Shown here in pieces: positions 7,659-15,989 of a stretch of 24,748 nucleotides of DNA. Location of the stretch: contig JABUSR010000110.1 of assembly GCA_021442645.1 (NCBI GenBank), positions 1 through 24,748 on the forward strand. Reading direction: 5' to 3'. The DNA comes from Ruminiclostridium sp. (GTDB taxonomy: Bacteria; Bacillota; Clostridia; Oscillospirales; Oscillospiraceae). The position numbers and the translations under genes are program-made. Numbering within the stretch: the stretch's first letter is position 1; every line of letters starts with the position of its first letter. A model generated the notes under the pieces. It did not search any database and was not told the DNA's origin. It saw only the letters and a list, made by a program, of their open reading frames with translations.

Positions 7659-7922
7659 GTGAAACTCATCAATATTGGGTTCGGAAACATGATATCCGCC
7701 AATCGGCTGGTGGCTGTGGTAAGCCCGGACTCAGCGCCCATCAAGCGTATGGTCCAGGAGGCGCGGGAACGGGGAAACCTGATTGATGCCTCCTACGGCC
7801 GCCGCACCCGGGCGGTCCTGGTCACCGACAGTGACCATATCATCCTCTCCGCGTTGCAGCCGGAAACGGTGGCAGGCCGCCTGAACGGACGCGAAGAGGC
7901 AGCAGGAGAGGAAGAAGAATGA
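7659..7922 (+). CDS. remA: RemA-like DNA-binding regulator (DUF370)
   Basis: 87-aa protein of the RemA/ExtA family (DUF370). In Bacillus subtilis RemA is a ring-forming DNA-binding protein that activates biofilm matrix and osmoprotection genes. The conserved opening [23 protein letters not shown] and the later [19 protein letters not shown] block identify it. The final ten residues are acidic and probably disordered. Translation starts at GTG 7659 with CAGGGAGGG at 7645-7653. The stop overlaps the gmk start (ATGA, 7919-7922). What it regulates here cannot be told from the sequence. Confidence 0.92.
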   Translation: MKLINIGFGNMISANRLVAVVSPDSAPIKRMVQEARERGNLIDASYGRRTRAVLVTDSDHIILSALQPETVAGRLNGREEAAGEEEE

Positions 7923-8518
7923 AGCAGAAAGGTACGCTGATCGTGCTCTCCGGCTTTTCCGGTGTAGGCAAGAATACTGTGATTAGCCAGGTTTTGGCCC
8001 AGCGGCCGGAGATTCATTTCTCCGTGTCCTTCACCACCCGGGCACCCCGGACAGGAGAAGTTAACGGGAAGGATTATAACTTTGTCACCCGGGAGGAATT
8101 CCAGGCCCGCATCCGGCGGGGGGAATTCCTGGAGTACGCCGAGTACAATGGGAATTACTACGGGACCTCCATGAAGGTAATTCGGGATAAATTGGAGCAG
8201 GGCGTGGATGTCCTGCTGGAAATTGAAGTACAGGGCGCGGCGGCTGTCATGGATAAGATGCCGGAGGCCGTGTCCGTCTTCCTGGTGCCTCCCTCCTTTG
8301 AGGAGCTCTCCCGACGCCTCTACGCCCGGGGGACCGATGACGAGGAGACTATCCAAAAGCGTCTGGCCATCGCCCGCCAGGAAGCCAAAGAAGTGAAAAA
8401 CTATATGTATATCGTCGTGAACGACACGGTGGACCATGCGGTGCAGGAGTTCTTTTCCATCCTGACCGCCGAGAGCTGCCGGGCGGAACGGCGGATCCAT
8501 TTTGTAGAAGGAGTGTGA
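7919..8518 (+). CDS. gmk: Guanylate kinase
   Basis: Cytoplasmic nucleotide kinase of 199 aa that converts GMP to GDP with ATP, part of purine nucleotide supply. The P-loop is at residues 12-20 (GFSGVGKNT; an Asn follows the Lys where Gly or Ser is more usual). The GMP-binding region follows, with [15 protein letters not shown] and the [10 protein letters not shown] element. LEIEVQGA matches the family LDIDVQGA block and [15 protein letters not shown] the lid/arginine region. Length is normal for the family (about 190-210 aa). It starts with ATG 7919 overlapping the remA stop, so translation is coupled. Confidence 0.96.
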   Translation: MKQKGTLIVLSGFSGVGKNTVISQVLAQRPEIHFSVSFTTRAPRTGEVNGKDYNFVTREEFQARIRRGEFLEYAEYNGNYYGTSMKVIRDKLEQGVDVLLEIEVQGAAAVMDKMPEAVSVFLVPPSFEELSRRLYARGTDDEETIQKRLAIARQEAKEVKNYMYIVVNDTVDHAVQEFFSILTAESCRAERRIHFVEGV

Positions 8519-8523
8519 CCGTA

Positions 8524-8769
8524 ATGTTGCTGTATCCTGCAATGAATGAATTGCTGGCTCAGGTGCCCAGCCGCTATAAGCTGGTGAATGTGGTGGCTGC
8601 ACGTGCCCGTCAGATCGCCATGGAGGCAGATGCCCAGGGCCTAATGCTGGAGGATAAGACCGTCAGCATGGCTGTCCGGGAGATCGCCGAGGGCAAGCTC
8701 CCCCAGAAGCCTGTGGCGGAGACCGTTTTTGAAGAAGAGACTCCCGAGGAGCCGGAAGAGGCTGAATGA
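8524..8769 (+). CDS. rpoZ: RNA polymerase omega subunit
   Basis: 81-aa small RNA polymerase subunit that helps assemble and stabilise beta-prime. The omega core is visible as PAMNELL...SRYKLVNVVAARARQI...KTVSMAVREIAEGKL, followed by a low-complexity acidic tail from about residue 66 (EEETPEEPEEAE), which is common in Clostridia. I chose ATG 8524: the AGAAGGAG at 8506-8513 is ten bases away, whereas the in-frame GTG at 8515 begins one base after it and overlaps the gmk stop. Position directly after gmk is the conserved Firmicutes arrangement. In many relatives coaBC follows; here priA follows directly after 33 bp. Confidence 0.93.
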   Translation: MLLYPAMNELLAQVPSRYKLVNVVAARARQIAMEADAQGLMLEDKTVSMAVREIAEGKLPQKPVAETVFEEETPEEPEEAE

Positions 8770-8802
8770 TCCTGACGGTAGGAAGGAGGGGAGGGCATAC
8801 CC

Positions 8803-11268
8803 ATGAAAATTGCGAATATTGCCCTTTCTGCCGCTACCTTTGCCATTGACCGCCCTTATTCTTACAGGGTCCCCCAGATACTGGAGGACCGGCTGAGGCC
8901 GGGGATGCGGGTCCTGGTCCCGTTCGGGTCCGGGAACCGGCCCTGTGAGGGCCTGGTCCTCTCTCTGGAAGAGGGAGAGGAACGGGGAAAGCTGAAGCAG
9001 ATTCGGTCTCTGCTGGATGAAGACCCGGTGCTGAGCCGGGGGGCCATTCAACTGGCACTCTGGATGCGAGAGCGTTTTTTTTGCACCGTCTATGCCGCTG
9101 CCCTGACCATGCTGCCTACAGGACTCTGGTATGTTCTGAAAGACGGGTATGCCCTGACAGAGGGGACGGACCGGGAGGCGGCCTATGCCTGGGCGGAAGG
9201 GGCACCAAAAGCCCGCCGCATTCTGGAAATGCTTTATGCCAACGGAGGCAGGGTCGACCTGGAGCAGCTGAACGCCATCCCGGACCTGAAGGACCCCCGC
9301 GGGGCCCTGCGTGAGATGGAGAAGGCTGGCCTGGTCTGTAAGGAAGTCAACGCCCGGCGTAAAGTCGGTGACAAGACCGAGAAGGTGGCCCGGCTGGCTA
9401 TGGATCCCATGGAGGCAATGGCGCTGGTCACCCCAAAGAGAAAGACAGCACCCATGCGGTACGCCGTGACAGAACTTCTCTGCGGCCTGGGCAGCGCCAG
9501 CGCCAAAGAACTGTGCTATTTTACCGGTGCATCTCTGCAGACAATCAGAGGCCTGGAAAAGAGCGGCGTGCTTACCCTGGAGGAGCAGGAGGTCTTCCGT
9601 CATGAACTTCCGGCGGCGGGAAAGCTCCAGCCCCTTCTGACACTGAACCAACAGCAGAAGGAAGCCTTTTTGGGGCTTGACAAGCTTCTCCGGGCCGGAA
9701 AGCCTGCGGCGGCCCTGCTCTACGGCATCACCGGTAGCGGAAAGACCCAGGTCTATCTTCACCTCATCCGTTCCGTTCTGGGGCAGGGGAGAGGGGCCAT
9801 CATTATGGTGCCGGAGATTGCCCTCACCCCCAGCCTGCTGCAGATATTCCTCTCTCATTTTGGTAGCCAGGTGGCAGTGCTCCACAGCTGTCTGGCCACC
9901 GGTGCGCGATACGACGAGTGGAAGCGCGTGCGGGACGGCCTGGCCAAAGTGGTCATCGGCACCCGTTCTGCTGTGTTTGCCCCCCTGTCCGACCCGGGAC
10001 TTATCATTCTGGACGAGGAGCAGGAGGGGAGCTACCAGTCGGAGAGCATGGTGCGCTACCATGCCCGGGAGGTGGCCAAATTCCGCTGTACCCAGAGTGG
10101 GGGCCTGCTGGTCCTTGGCTCTGCGACCCCAGGCGTGGATAGCCGTTACGCCGCTGAGACCGGTCAGTACCACCTGTTCACCCTGGACAGACGATATAAT
10201 GACCGGACCCTCCCCACGGTGTGCATCTCTGATATGAAGGAGGAACTCCGCCAGGGCAACGCCTCCGGCATTTCACAAAAACTGCGGGAAGAACTGGAAG
10301 AAAACCTCCGGCGGGGAGAGCAGAGCATCCTGTTTCTGAACCGCCGGGGCAACAGCCGTATGGCGGTGTGCGGAGAATGCGGGGAGGTACCCACCTGTCC
10401 CCGTTGCTCGGTCCACCTGACCTATCACAGCGTCAACGGCCGGCTTATGTGCCATTACTGCGGCCACTCAGAGGTCCTGCCCGACCTGTGCCCCAGGTGT
10501 TACGGGCGCCTGCGTTTTGTGGGTATGGGGACCCAGAAACTCCAGGAGGAGCTGCAGGCCAGCTATCCTGACACAGAGATCATGCGGATGGATGCGGATA
10601 CCATCACGGCGACCCAGTCCCATGAGGTCCTGCTGGACCGGTTCCGCAGGAAGAAGATCCCCATCCTCCTGGGGACCCAGATGGTCGCCAAGGGACTGGA
10701 CTTCCCCAATGTGACCTTGGTGGGGGTCATCGATGCGGATCTGTCCCTGTATACAGACAACTATCGGGCCGCAGAGCGGACCTTTTCTCAGCTGACCCAG
10801 GTGGTCGGGCGGGCAGGCCGGGGGGAAAAGCCCGGTCGGGCCGTCCTCCAGACCTGGAGCCCCGAAAACGAGGTGATGGTCCTGGCGTCCCGCCAGGACT
10901 ACGACGCCTTTTATCGGGAGGAGCGGGAGATGCGCAGGATTCTTCGATTCCCGCCCTTTACCGATCTCTTTCGCATCACGGTCACCGGACAGGAGGAGAA
11001 TCAGGTGCTCCGGTTGTGCGCTGTCCTCCGTCGAAGTCTGGAGCCATGGGTAGCCCGGCGACAGGCAGAAGGACAGGAGACCGAAGTGCTGGGGCCCGCC
11101 CCGGCCGGCATTTTAAAAGTCAACAACCGATACCGGTACTGCATTTTACTCAAAAGCCGGAACGATAAAGATACCCGGGCGATTCTTGCCCAAGTTATCC
11201 GGATGGCCATGCAGGACAAGGTCAACCGGGGGCTTTCCGTCCTGACAGATGTGAATCCTATGGACTAA
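8803..11268 (+). CDS. priA: Primosomal protein N' (replication restart helicase PriA)
   Basis: 821-aa superfamily 2 3'-5' helicase that recognises stalled or repaired forks and reloads the replisome. The N-terminal DNA-binding domain covers about residues 1-105. Walker A is GITGSGKT at 308-315 and Walker B/DExH is DEEQ at 404-407; Gln replaces the His of E. coli PriA, a replacement I believe is common in clostridial homologues. The zinc-binding insertion has eight cysteines at C523, C526, C532, C535, C550, C553, C563 and C566. The downstream helicase motif includes GTQMVAKGLDFPNVTLVGV and QVVGRAGRG. Length fits the family, if slightly long. A strong GGAAGGAGGGGAGG sequence (about 8781-8794) precedes ATG 8803. 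It belongs to the housekeeping cluster with def and fmt downstream. Confidence 0.96.
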   Translation: MKIANIALSAATFAIDRPYSYRVPQILEDRLRPGMRVLVPFGSGNRPCEGLVLSLEEGEERGKLKQIRSLLDEDPVLSRGAIQLALWMRERFFCTVYAAALTMLPTGLWYVLKDGYALTEGTDREAAYAWAEGAPKARRILEMLYANGGRVDLEQLNAIPDLKDPRGALREMEKAGLVCKEVNARRKVGDKTEKVARLAMDPMEAMALVTPKRKTAPMRYAVTELLCGLGSASAKELCYFTGASLQTIRGLEKSGVLTLEEQEVFRHELPAAGKLQPLLTLNQQQKEAFLGLDKLLRAGKPAAALLYGITGSGKTQVYLHLIRSVLGQGRGAIIMVPEIALTPSLLQIFLSHFGSQVAVLHSCLATGARYDEWKRVRDGLAKVVIGTRSAVFAPLSDPGLIILDEEQEGSYQSESMVRYHAREVAKFRCTQSGGLLVLGSATPGVDSRYAAETGQYHLFTLDRRYNDRTLPTVCISDMKEELRQGNASGISQKLREELEENLRRGEQSILFLNRRGNSRMAVCGECGEVPTCPRCSVHLTYHSVNGRLMCHYCGHSEVLPDLCPRCYGRLRFVGMGTQKLQEELQASYPDTEIMRMDADTITATQSHEVLLDRFRRKKIPILLGTQMVAKGLDFPNVTLVGVIDADLSLYTDNYRAAERTFSQLTQVVGRAGRGEKPGRAVLQTWSPENEVMVLASRQDYDAFYREEREMRRILRFPPFTDLFRITVTGQEENQVLRLCAVLRRSLEPWVARRQAEGQETEVLGPAPAGILKVNNRYRYCILLKSRNDKDTRAILAQVIRMAMQDKVNRGLSVLTDVNPMD

Positions 11269-11297
11269 GATTTTTTAAATAGGAAGGAACAACGATT

Positions 11298-11804
11298 ATG
11301 ATTAAGACCATTCTCCAGAAGGAAGATCCCGCTCTGCACAAGGTGTGCCATGCGGTGACCAATTTTGATGCCAAGCTTCACACCCTGCTGAAAGACATGA
11401 CTGACACCCTGAAGGACTCCGGCGGCCTGGGCCTGGCGGCCCCCCAGATCGGGATTCTTCGCCGGGTCGTCATCGTTATGGACGACGATGAGCAGTATCT
11501 GGAACTCATCAACCCTGAGATTGTCAGCGCAGAGGGCGAGCAGGAGGGCTTTGAGGGGTGCCTGTCTCTGACCGGTATGTACGGCATTGTGAACCGCCCC
11601 ATGAAGGTCAAGGTGAAGGCCCAGGACCGCTACGGCAACCCTGTGGAGTATGAGCGCGAAGGTGTTACCGCCCGCTGCTTCAGCCACGAGCTGGAGCACC
11701 TGGACGGCCATATGTACTATGAGAAGTGCGGCCGTCTGTTCTCTGAGGCGGAGATCGACGATATGCTGGCAAAGGGTGAGCTGGAGGAAGCAGAGGAAGA
11801 ATGA
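11298..11804 (+). CDS. def: Peptide deformylase
   Basis: 168-aa metalloenzyme that removes the formyl group from nascent N-terminal methionine. All three family motifs are visible: GLGLAAPQIG (43-52), EGCLS with the metal-ligand C88 (86-90), and HELEH (130-134), which supplies the two His ligands and the catalytic Glu131. The fourth position of motif III is Glu, where most deformylases have Asp (HExDH); see findings. The C-terminal tail is acidic (ELEEAEEE). ATG 11298 follows a GGAAGGAA sequence. The stop overlaps the fmt start (ATGA, 11801-11804). The def-fmt pair, one enzyme removing and the other adding the formyl group, is the classic arrangement. Confidence 0.96.
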   Translation: MIKTILQKEDPALHKVCHAVTNFDAKLHTLLKDMTDTLKDSGGLGLAAPQIGILRRVVIVMDDDEQYLELINPEIVSAEGEQEGFEGCLSLTGMYGIVNRPMKVKVKAQDRYGNPVEYEREGVTARCFSHELEHLDGHMYYEKCGRLFSEAEIDDMLAKGELEEAEEE

Positions 11805-12721
11805 GAATTCTCTTTATGGGGACGCCGGACTTCGCCGTCCCCTCTCTGGAGGCGCTCCTGGCCGCCGGCCATGAGCTGGTCGGTGTGTTCACCCAGCCGG
11901 ATAAACCCAAGAACCGGGGTATGAAGCTCCAGCCGCCGCCGGTAAAGGTGTGCGCACTGGACCACGACATCCCTGTCTTCCAGCCCACCAAGCTCCGGGA
12001 TGGGACCGCGTTGGAAACCATTGCCGGGCTGGCCCCGGAACTCATCGTGGTGGCGGCCTACGGCCGCATCCTGCCCCAAGAGATTCTGGAGTACCCCAAG
12101 CTGGGCTGCATCAATGTCCACTCCTCCCTTCTGCCCAGGTACCGGGGCTCTGCCCCCATCCATTGGGCCATCCTGAACGGGGACCCGGAGACTGGCGTGA
12201 CGATCATGCACATGGCCCTGGCCCTGGATGCCGGGGACATCATCGCCCAGAGCGTGACTCCCATTGACCCGGACGAGACCGTGGAGACCCTCCACGACCG
12301 CCTGGCCCAGATGGGCGCGGAGCTGCTGACGGACACTGTGACAGCCATCGGGGACGGCACTGCCGTGAGGACTCCCCAGGAGGAGGAGAAGGTCACCCAG
12401 GCTCCCATGCTCAGCCGGGCCCTGTCCCCCATGGACTGGAACCGGCCTGCACGGGCGCTCCACAATCAGGTCAGGGGCCTCATTCCCTGGCCTGCTGCCG
12501 TGACGGAGCTGAACGGAACCCGCTGCAAGATCTTTTCAACCTCTGTGTTGGAGGAGACTACCGGGAAGGCGCCTGGGACCGTTCTCTCTGCCGACAAAGG
12601 CGGCCTGATAATCGCCTGCGGCGGTGGGACCGTTCTGCAGATTAATGAGCTCCAGGTCGACGGCGGCAAGCGAATGAAGGCTGCGGATTATCTGCGGGGC
12701 CATCCGATTCCGGTAGGGTGA
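11801..12721 (+). CDS. fmt: Methionyl-tRNA formyltransferase
   Basis: 306-aa enzyme that transfers a formyl group from 10-formyl-tetrahydrofolate to initiator Met-tRNA. The N-terminal Rossmann-type domain begins MRILFMGTPDFA. The tRNA-recognition loop carries PDKPKNRGMKLQ (33-44). The catalytic triad is visible as N105 and H107 (INVHSSLLPRYRGSAPI) with D143 (LDAGDI), matching the spacing of E. coli N106/H108/D144. The C-terminal OB-like domain covers about 205-306. Length is typical (about 310 aa). It is translationally coupled to def. The 113 bp to rsmB contain no convincing gene. Confidence 0.97.
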   Translation: MRILFMGTPDFAVPSLEALLAAGHELVGVFTQPDKPKNRGMKLQPPPVKVCALDHDIPVFQPTKLRDGTALETIAGLAPELIVVAAYGRILPQEILEYPKLGCINVHSSLLPRYRGSAPIHWAILNGDPETGVTIMHMALALDAGDIIAQSVTPIDPDETVETLHDRLAQMGAELLTDTVTAIGDGTAVRTPQEEEKVTQAPMLSRALSPMDWNRPARALHNQVRGLIPWPAAVTELNGTRCKIFSTSVLEETTGKAPGTVLSADKGGLIIACGGGTVLQINELQVDGGKRMKAADYLRGHPIPVG

Positions 12722-12834
12722 CCGATTTGTGATGCTGTGGGTGGAGATCGACTACCCTAGGCTGAGCAAGGAATTAGAAAACCAATCAAGAACGGCTCTT
12801 TGCCTGTGAGACAAGGGGAGAAAGGAGGGGCGGA

Positions 12835-14187
12835 ATGATGTCTGCAAGAGAAGCGGCGCTTCTGACGTTAGTTGCTATGGAGCGCCGGAAGGCGTGGTCC
12901 AACGGCCACATGAAAAAAGTGATCCGGGAGGCAAATTTGGACCGGCGAGATGCCGCCCTGGCCACCCGTCTTTGCTTTGGTGTTTTGCAGAATAAGCTGC
13001 TGCTGGACTATTACCTCCAGCAGTATTCCACCATGAAACTGATGAAGATGGAGAGCAAGGTCCTGTGCAGCCTTCGCCTGGGCCTCTATCAGATGCTCTT
13101 TCTGACTAAGATCCCACCCAATGCCGCAGTAAGTGAGTCGGTGGAACTGACCAAAAAGCACTGCAAAAATCCGAGGGCTGCTGGGATGGTCAACGGGATT
13201 CTGCGCAGCATTGTCCGGCATCTGGACGAGCTGCCGACCATCGACCGGAGCGATCCGATGACCTACCTGTCTCTGCTCTACAGTCACCCCAAGTGGCTGG
13301 TGGAGGAATTTGACCGGGCACTTCCGACGGGAGAGGTGGAGAAACTGCTGCAGTGGGACAACAGTGAGCCCCCCGTCACCGTGCAGGTGAACACCTGCCG
13401 GGCAACCACCTCGGAGGTCATCGCCTCCCTGGAGGAGGAGGGCGTCACCGTCCGGAAGCACCCCTGGCTTCCTGACTGCCTGGTCCTCACCGGTACCGGC
13501 GACCTGGCCGAGCGGACGGCCTATCGGGGCGGACTGCTCTACGCCCAGGATCCTGCGGCCCGGCTGGCCGTTCTGGCGGCCGGACTCGCCCCGGGCCAGA
13601 AGGTGCTGGACGCCTGTGCGGCCCCCGGCGGCAAGTCCTTCGCTGCAGCCATTGTTATGGGGGACAGCGGAGAGATCCGCGCCTGCGACATCCACGCCCA
13701 TAAGAAATGCCTCATCGAGGCCGGGGTCCATCGCTTGGGCCTGACCTCCATTACCGCCCAGGTGCTGGACGGGAAAAATCCCAAGAAGGGCTGGGAGGAG
13801 ACCTTTGATACTGTTATTGCGGATGTGCCCTGCTCCGGTTTGGGCGTCATCCGAAAAAAACCTGAGATCCGCTACAAGTCCCCGGAGGAGTTGGCGGACC
13901 TACCCCGGGTCCAGCGGGATATTCTGGACAATGTCTCCCGTTATGTCCGCCCCGGTGGGCTTCTGCTCTACTCCACCTGTACCTTGCGCAGGGAGGAGAA
14001 CGAGGAGGTTGTCCGGGGATTTCTGGAGAGCCACCCAGCCTTTGCCCTGGAGTGCTTCACCCTGCCCGGTCCCATTGGGGAGGTGGCAGAGGGGGTCTGC
14101 ACCCTCTGGCCCCAGCGGGTGGAGACCGACGGGTTCTTCATTGCCCGGCTCCGCAGGGCGGGAAGCGAGGCGGTGACCCATGGCTGA
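12835..14187 (+). CDS. rsmB: 16S rRNA (cytosine-C5) methyltransferase RsmB
   Basis: 450-aa SAM-dependent enzyme that methylates C967 (E. coli numbering) of 16S rRNA. An N-terminal NusB-like RNA-binding helical domain (about 1-135, with VNGILRSIVRH) is followed by a Rossmann methyltransferase domain. The SAM site is DACAAPGGKS (259-268). The two catalytic cysteines are in PCSG (C333) and STC (C382). AAAGGAGGGG lies just upstream; ATG 12835 is used here, though ATG 12838 is equally possible and changes the protein by one residue. It overlaps rlmN by 8 bp. Confidence 0.95.
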   Translation: MMSAREAALLTLVAMERRKAWSNGHMKKVIREANLDRRDAALATRLCFGVLQNKLLLDYYLQQYSTMKLMKMESKVLCSLRLGLYQMLFLTKIPPNAAVSESVELTKKHCKNPRAAGMVNGILRSIVRHLDELPTIDRSDPMTYLSLLYSHPKWLVEEFDRALPTGEVEKLLQWDNSEPPVTVQVNTCRATTSEVIASLEEEGVTVRKHPWLPDCLVLTGTGDLAERTAYRGGLLYAQDPAARLAVLAAGLAPGQKVLDACAAPGGKSFAAAIVMGDSGEIRACDIHAHKKCLIEAGVHRLGLTSITAQVLDGKNPKKGWEETFDTVIADVPCSGLGVIRKKPEIRYKSPEELADLPRVQRDILDNVSRYVRPGGLLLYSTCTLRREENEEVVRGFLESHPAFALECFTLPGPIGEVAEGVCTLWPQRVETDGFFIARLRRAGSEAVTHG

Positions 14188-15214
14188 CCTGAAATCCATG
14201 AGCCCGGAGGAACTCACTCAGTGGTGCAGAGACCGGGGGGAGCCTGCCTTTCGGGGGAAACAAATCTTCCAGTGGTTCAGCAGAGGGATTGAATCCGTGG
14301 AGGAGATGAGCAACCTGCCCAAGGCTCTGCGGGAAAAGATTCAGCAGGAGAGCTCTGTGGTCCCACCCGTGGTCGAGCGGAAACAGGTGTCCAAGCTAGA
14401 CGGCACCATAAAGTACCTCTGGAGACTTGCCGACGGCAACTGTATCGAGACGGTTCTTATGCGGTACCGTCACGGCAATTCCGTCTGCATCTCCTCCCAG
14501 GTGGGCTGCGCCATGGGCTGCACCTTCTGTGCATCCACCCTGGGCGGGAGAGTGAGAAACCTGACCCCGGCAGAACTGCTGGATCAGGTGATCTTTACCC
14601 AAAAGGATTCCGGCTATCCTATCTCCAACATTGTCCTCATGGGGATCGGGGAACCGCTGGATAACTACAATAATGTTATGAAATTTCTTTCCCTGGTGAA
14701 TCACCCGGAGGGGATGAATATCGGGATGCGCCACATCTCTCTATCCACCTGCGGTCTAGTTAAGGGGATTGACCGCCTGGCCGGGGAGGGGCTGCAGCTG
14801 ACGCTGTCCGTCTCCCTCCATGCGCCGGACGATGAGACCCGAAGCGCTATCATGCCCGTGAACCGGGCCACTGGGGTGGAGGAACTCTTTGCCGCATGTC
14901 ACAGGTATTTCCAGAAGACAGGTCGGCGCATTTCCTATGAGTATGCCCTGATTGATGGGGTCAACGACACCCCCCGCCACGCGGCCTTGCTTGGTGATCG
15001 CCTGGAGGGGACTGTGGCCCATGTGAATCTGATTCCTCTGAATCATGTGGAGGAGAGTCCGCTGAAGCCAAGTACCCGCGTAGCTGCCTTTCAGAAGCAG
15101 TTGGAGAAGCGGGGAATCACTGCCACTGTCCGGCGGCGGCTGGGCAGTGATATCGACGCATCCTGCGGCCAACTTCGCCGGAAGGCGATGAAGGCGGGCG
15201 GTGGGAAAAACTGA
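14180..15214 (+). CDS. rlmN: Dual-specificity RNA methyltransferase RlmN
   Basis: 344-aa radical-SAM enzyme that forms 2-methyladenosine at A2503 of 23S rRNA and A37 of some tRNAs, improving decoding fidelity. The 4Fe-4S cluster is bound by the C-x3-C-x2-C motif at C110, C114 and C117 (GCAMGCTFC). The mechanistic C-terminal cysteine is C329 (SDIDASCGQL), and the partner cysteine is probably in the STCG segment. The MGIGEPLDNY block typical of the SAM-binding region is present. Length is standard. The start at ATG 14180 lies inside the rsmB end, so it is translated by coupling. A natural Cfr-type (resistance) enzyme would be an alternative, but the sequence and synteny favour RlmN. Confidence 0.96.
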   Translation: MADLKSMSPEELTQWCRDRGEPAFRGKQIFQWFSRGIESVEEMSNLPKALREKIQQESSVVPPVVERKQVSKLDGTIKYLWRLADGNCIETVLMRYRHGNSVCISSQVGCAMGCTFCASTLGGRVRNLTPAELLDQVIFTQKDSGYPISNIVLMGIGEPLDNYNNVMKFLSLVNHPEGMNIGMRHISLSTCGLVKGIDRLAGEGLQLTLSVSLHAPDDETRSAIMPVNRATGVEELFAACHRYFQKTGRRISYEYALIDGVNDTPRHAALLGDRLEGTVAHVNLIPLNHVEESPLKPSTRVAAFQKQLEKRGITATVRRRLGSDIDASCGQLRRKAMKAGGGKN

Positions 15215-15240
15215 GGACGACGAAAAGGAGGGGAGGCTGT

Positions 15241-15972
15241 ATGGTTTCTCTATGGGGACTGACTGACCGTGGCAAGGTTCGCCAAGCCAATCAGGACGCC
15301 TGTGCCTACAAACTGGAGGAAGGGAACTACGCCTGGGCCGTGGTATGTGACGGTATGGGCGGTGCGGCGGCCGGCGACCTGGCCAGCGAGACCGCTGTGT
15401 CCCGGTTCCGGAACCATATGATCTGTCTGGACGAACCGGACGAATACCAGGAGGAAGGGGAACTGATGGTTCAGGCCACAGAGGCGGCCAACCGGGCTGT
15501 CTATCTGAAGTCTGGGACCAACCGGGCCTATGCGGGTATGGGCACCACGCTGGTGGGGGCTCTCCTGAAGGAATCCACCCTTTGGGTCGTCAATGTGGGG
15601 GACAGCCGTGCCTACCATATTACCAAAGAGACCATCCAGCGGATCACCCGGGATCATTCCGTTGTGGAGGAGTTGGTGCAGTGCGGGGAGATTACCCCGG
15701 AGGAAGCACGGATCCACCCGAGAAAAAACCTGATCACCCGGGCTCTCGGTACAACAAGACAAGTCAAAGTGGACCTGTTCCAGCGTGAGGTAAAAGAGGG
15801 GGACGCTATCCTTCTCTGCTCAGACGGACTGGTCAACGAGGTCACCGACCAGGAGATTCAGAAGGAAGTCCTGGCAGGAGGTACGCCGGAGGAGATCTGC
15901 GGCCGCCTCTTGGACCGGACGCTGGCAGAAGGCGCCCCGGACAATGTGACCATAATACTCTTTCAACTGTAA
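15241..15972 (+). CDS. prpC: PP2C-family serine/threonine phosphatase (PrpC/Stp)
   Basis: 243-aa Mn/Mg-dependent phosphatase that reverses phosphorylation by the adjacent PASTA kinase. All PP2C signature blocks are present: TDRGKVRQANQD (8-19), VCDGMGG with the metal-binding D37, GMGTTLVGAL (99-108), VNVGDSRAY (117-125), LLCSDGL with D195, and APDNVT (232-237) near the C-terminus. There is no membrane helix, so it is cytoplasmic. AAAAGGAGGGGAGG immediately precedes ATG 15241. The kinase starts 17 bp downstream; this phosphatase-kinase pair is a conserved Firmicutes unit that controls growth, cell-wall synthesis and spore germination. Confidence 0.95.
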   Translation: MVSLWGLTDRGKVRQANQDACAYKLEEGNYAWAVVCDGMGGAAAGDLASETAVSRFRNHMICLDEPDEYQEEGELMVQATEAANRAVYLKSGTNRAYAGMGTTLVGALLKESTLWVVNVGDSRAYHITKETIQRITRDHSVVEELVQCGEITPEEARIHPRKNLITRALGTTRQVKVDLFQREVKEGDAILLCSDGLVNEVTDQEIQKEVLAGGTPEEICGRLLDRTLAEGAPDNVTIILFQL

Positions 15973-15989
15973 AAAAGGAGTGTGTTACC

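Noticed and set aside
8641..10173. Minus-strand ORF of 510 aa antisense to rpoZ and priA
   Set aside because: It overlaps the conserved motifs of PriA on the other strand, has no recognisable domain and no ribosome binding site.
12732..12809. 25-codon ORF (begins MLWVEIDYPRL) in the fmt-rsmB gap
   Set aside because: It has a start and a stop but no convincing ribosome binding site and no known family. It could be chance or the remnant of a gene lost between fmt and rsmB.
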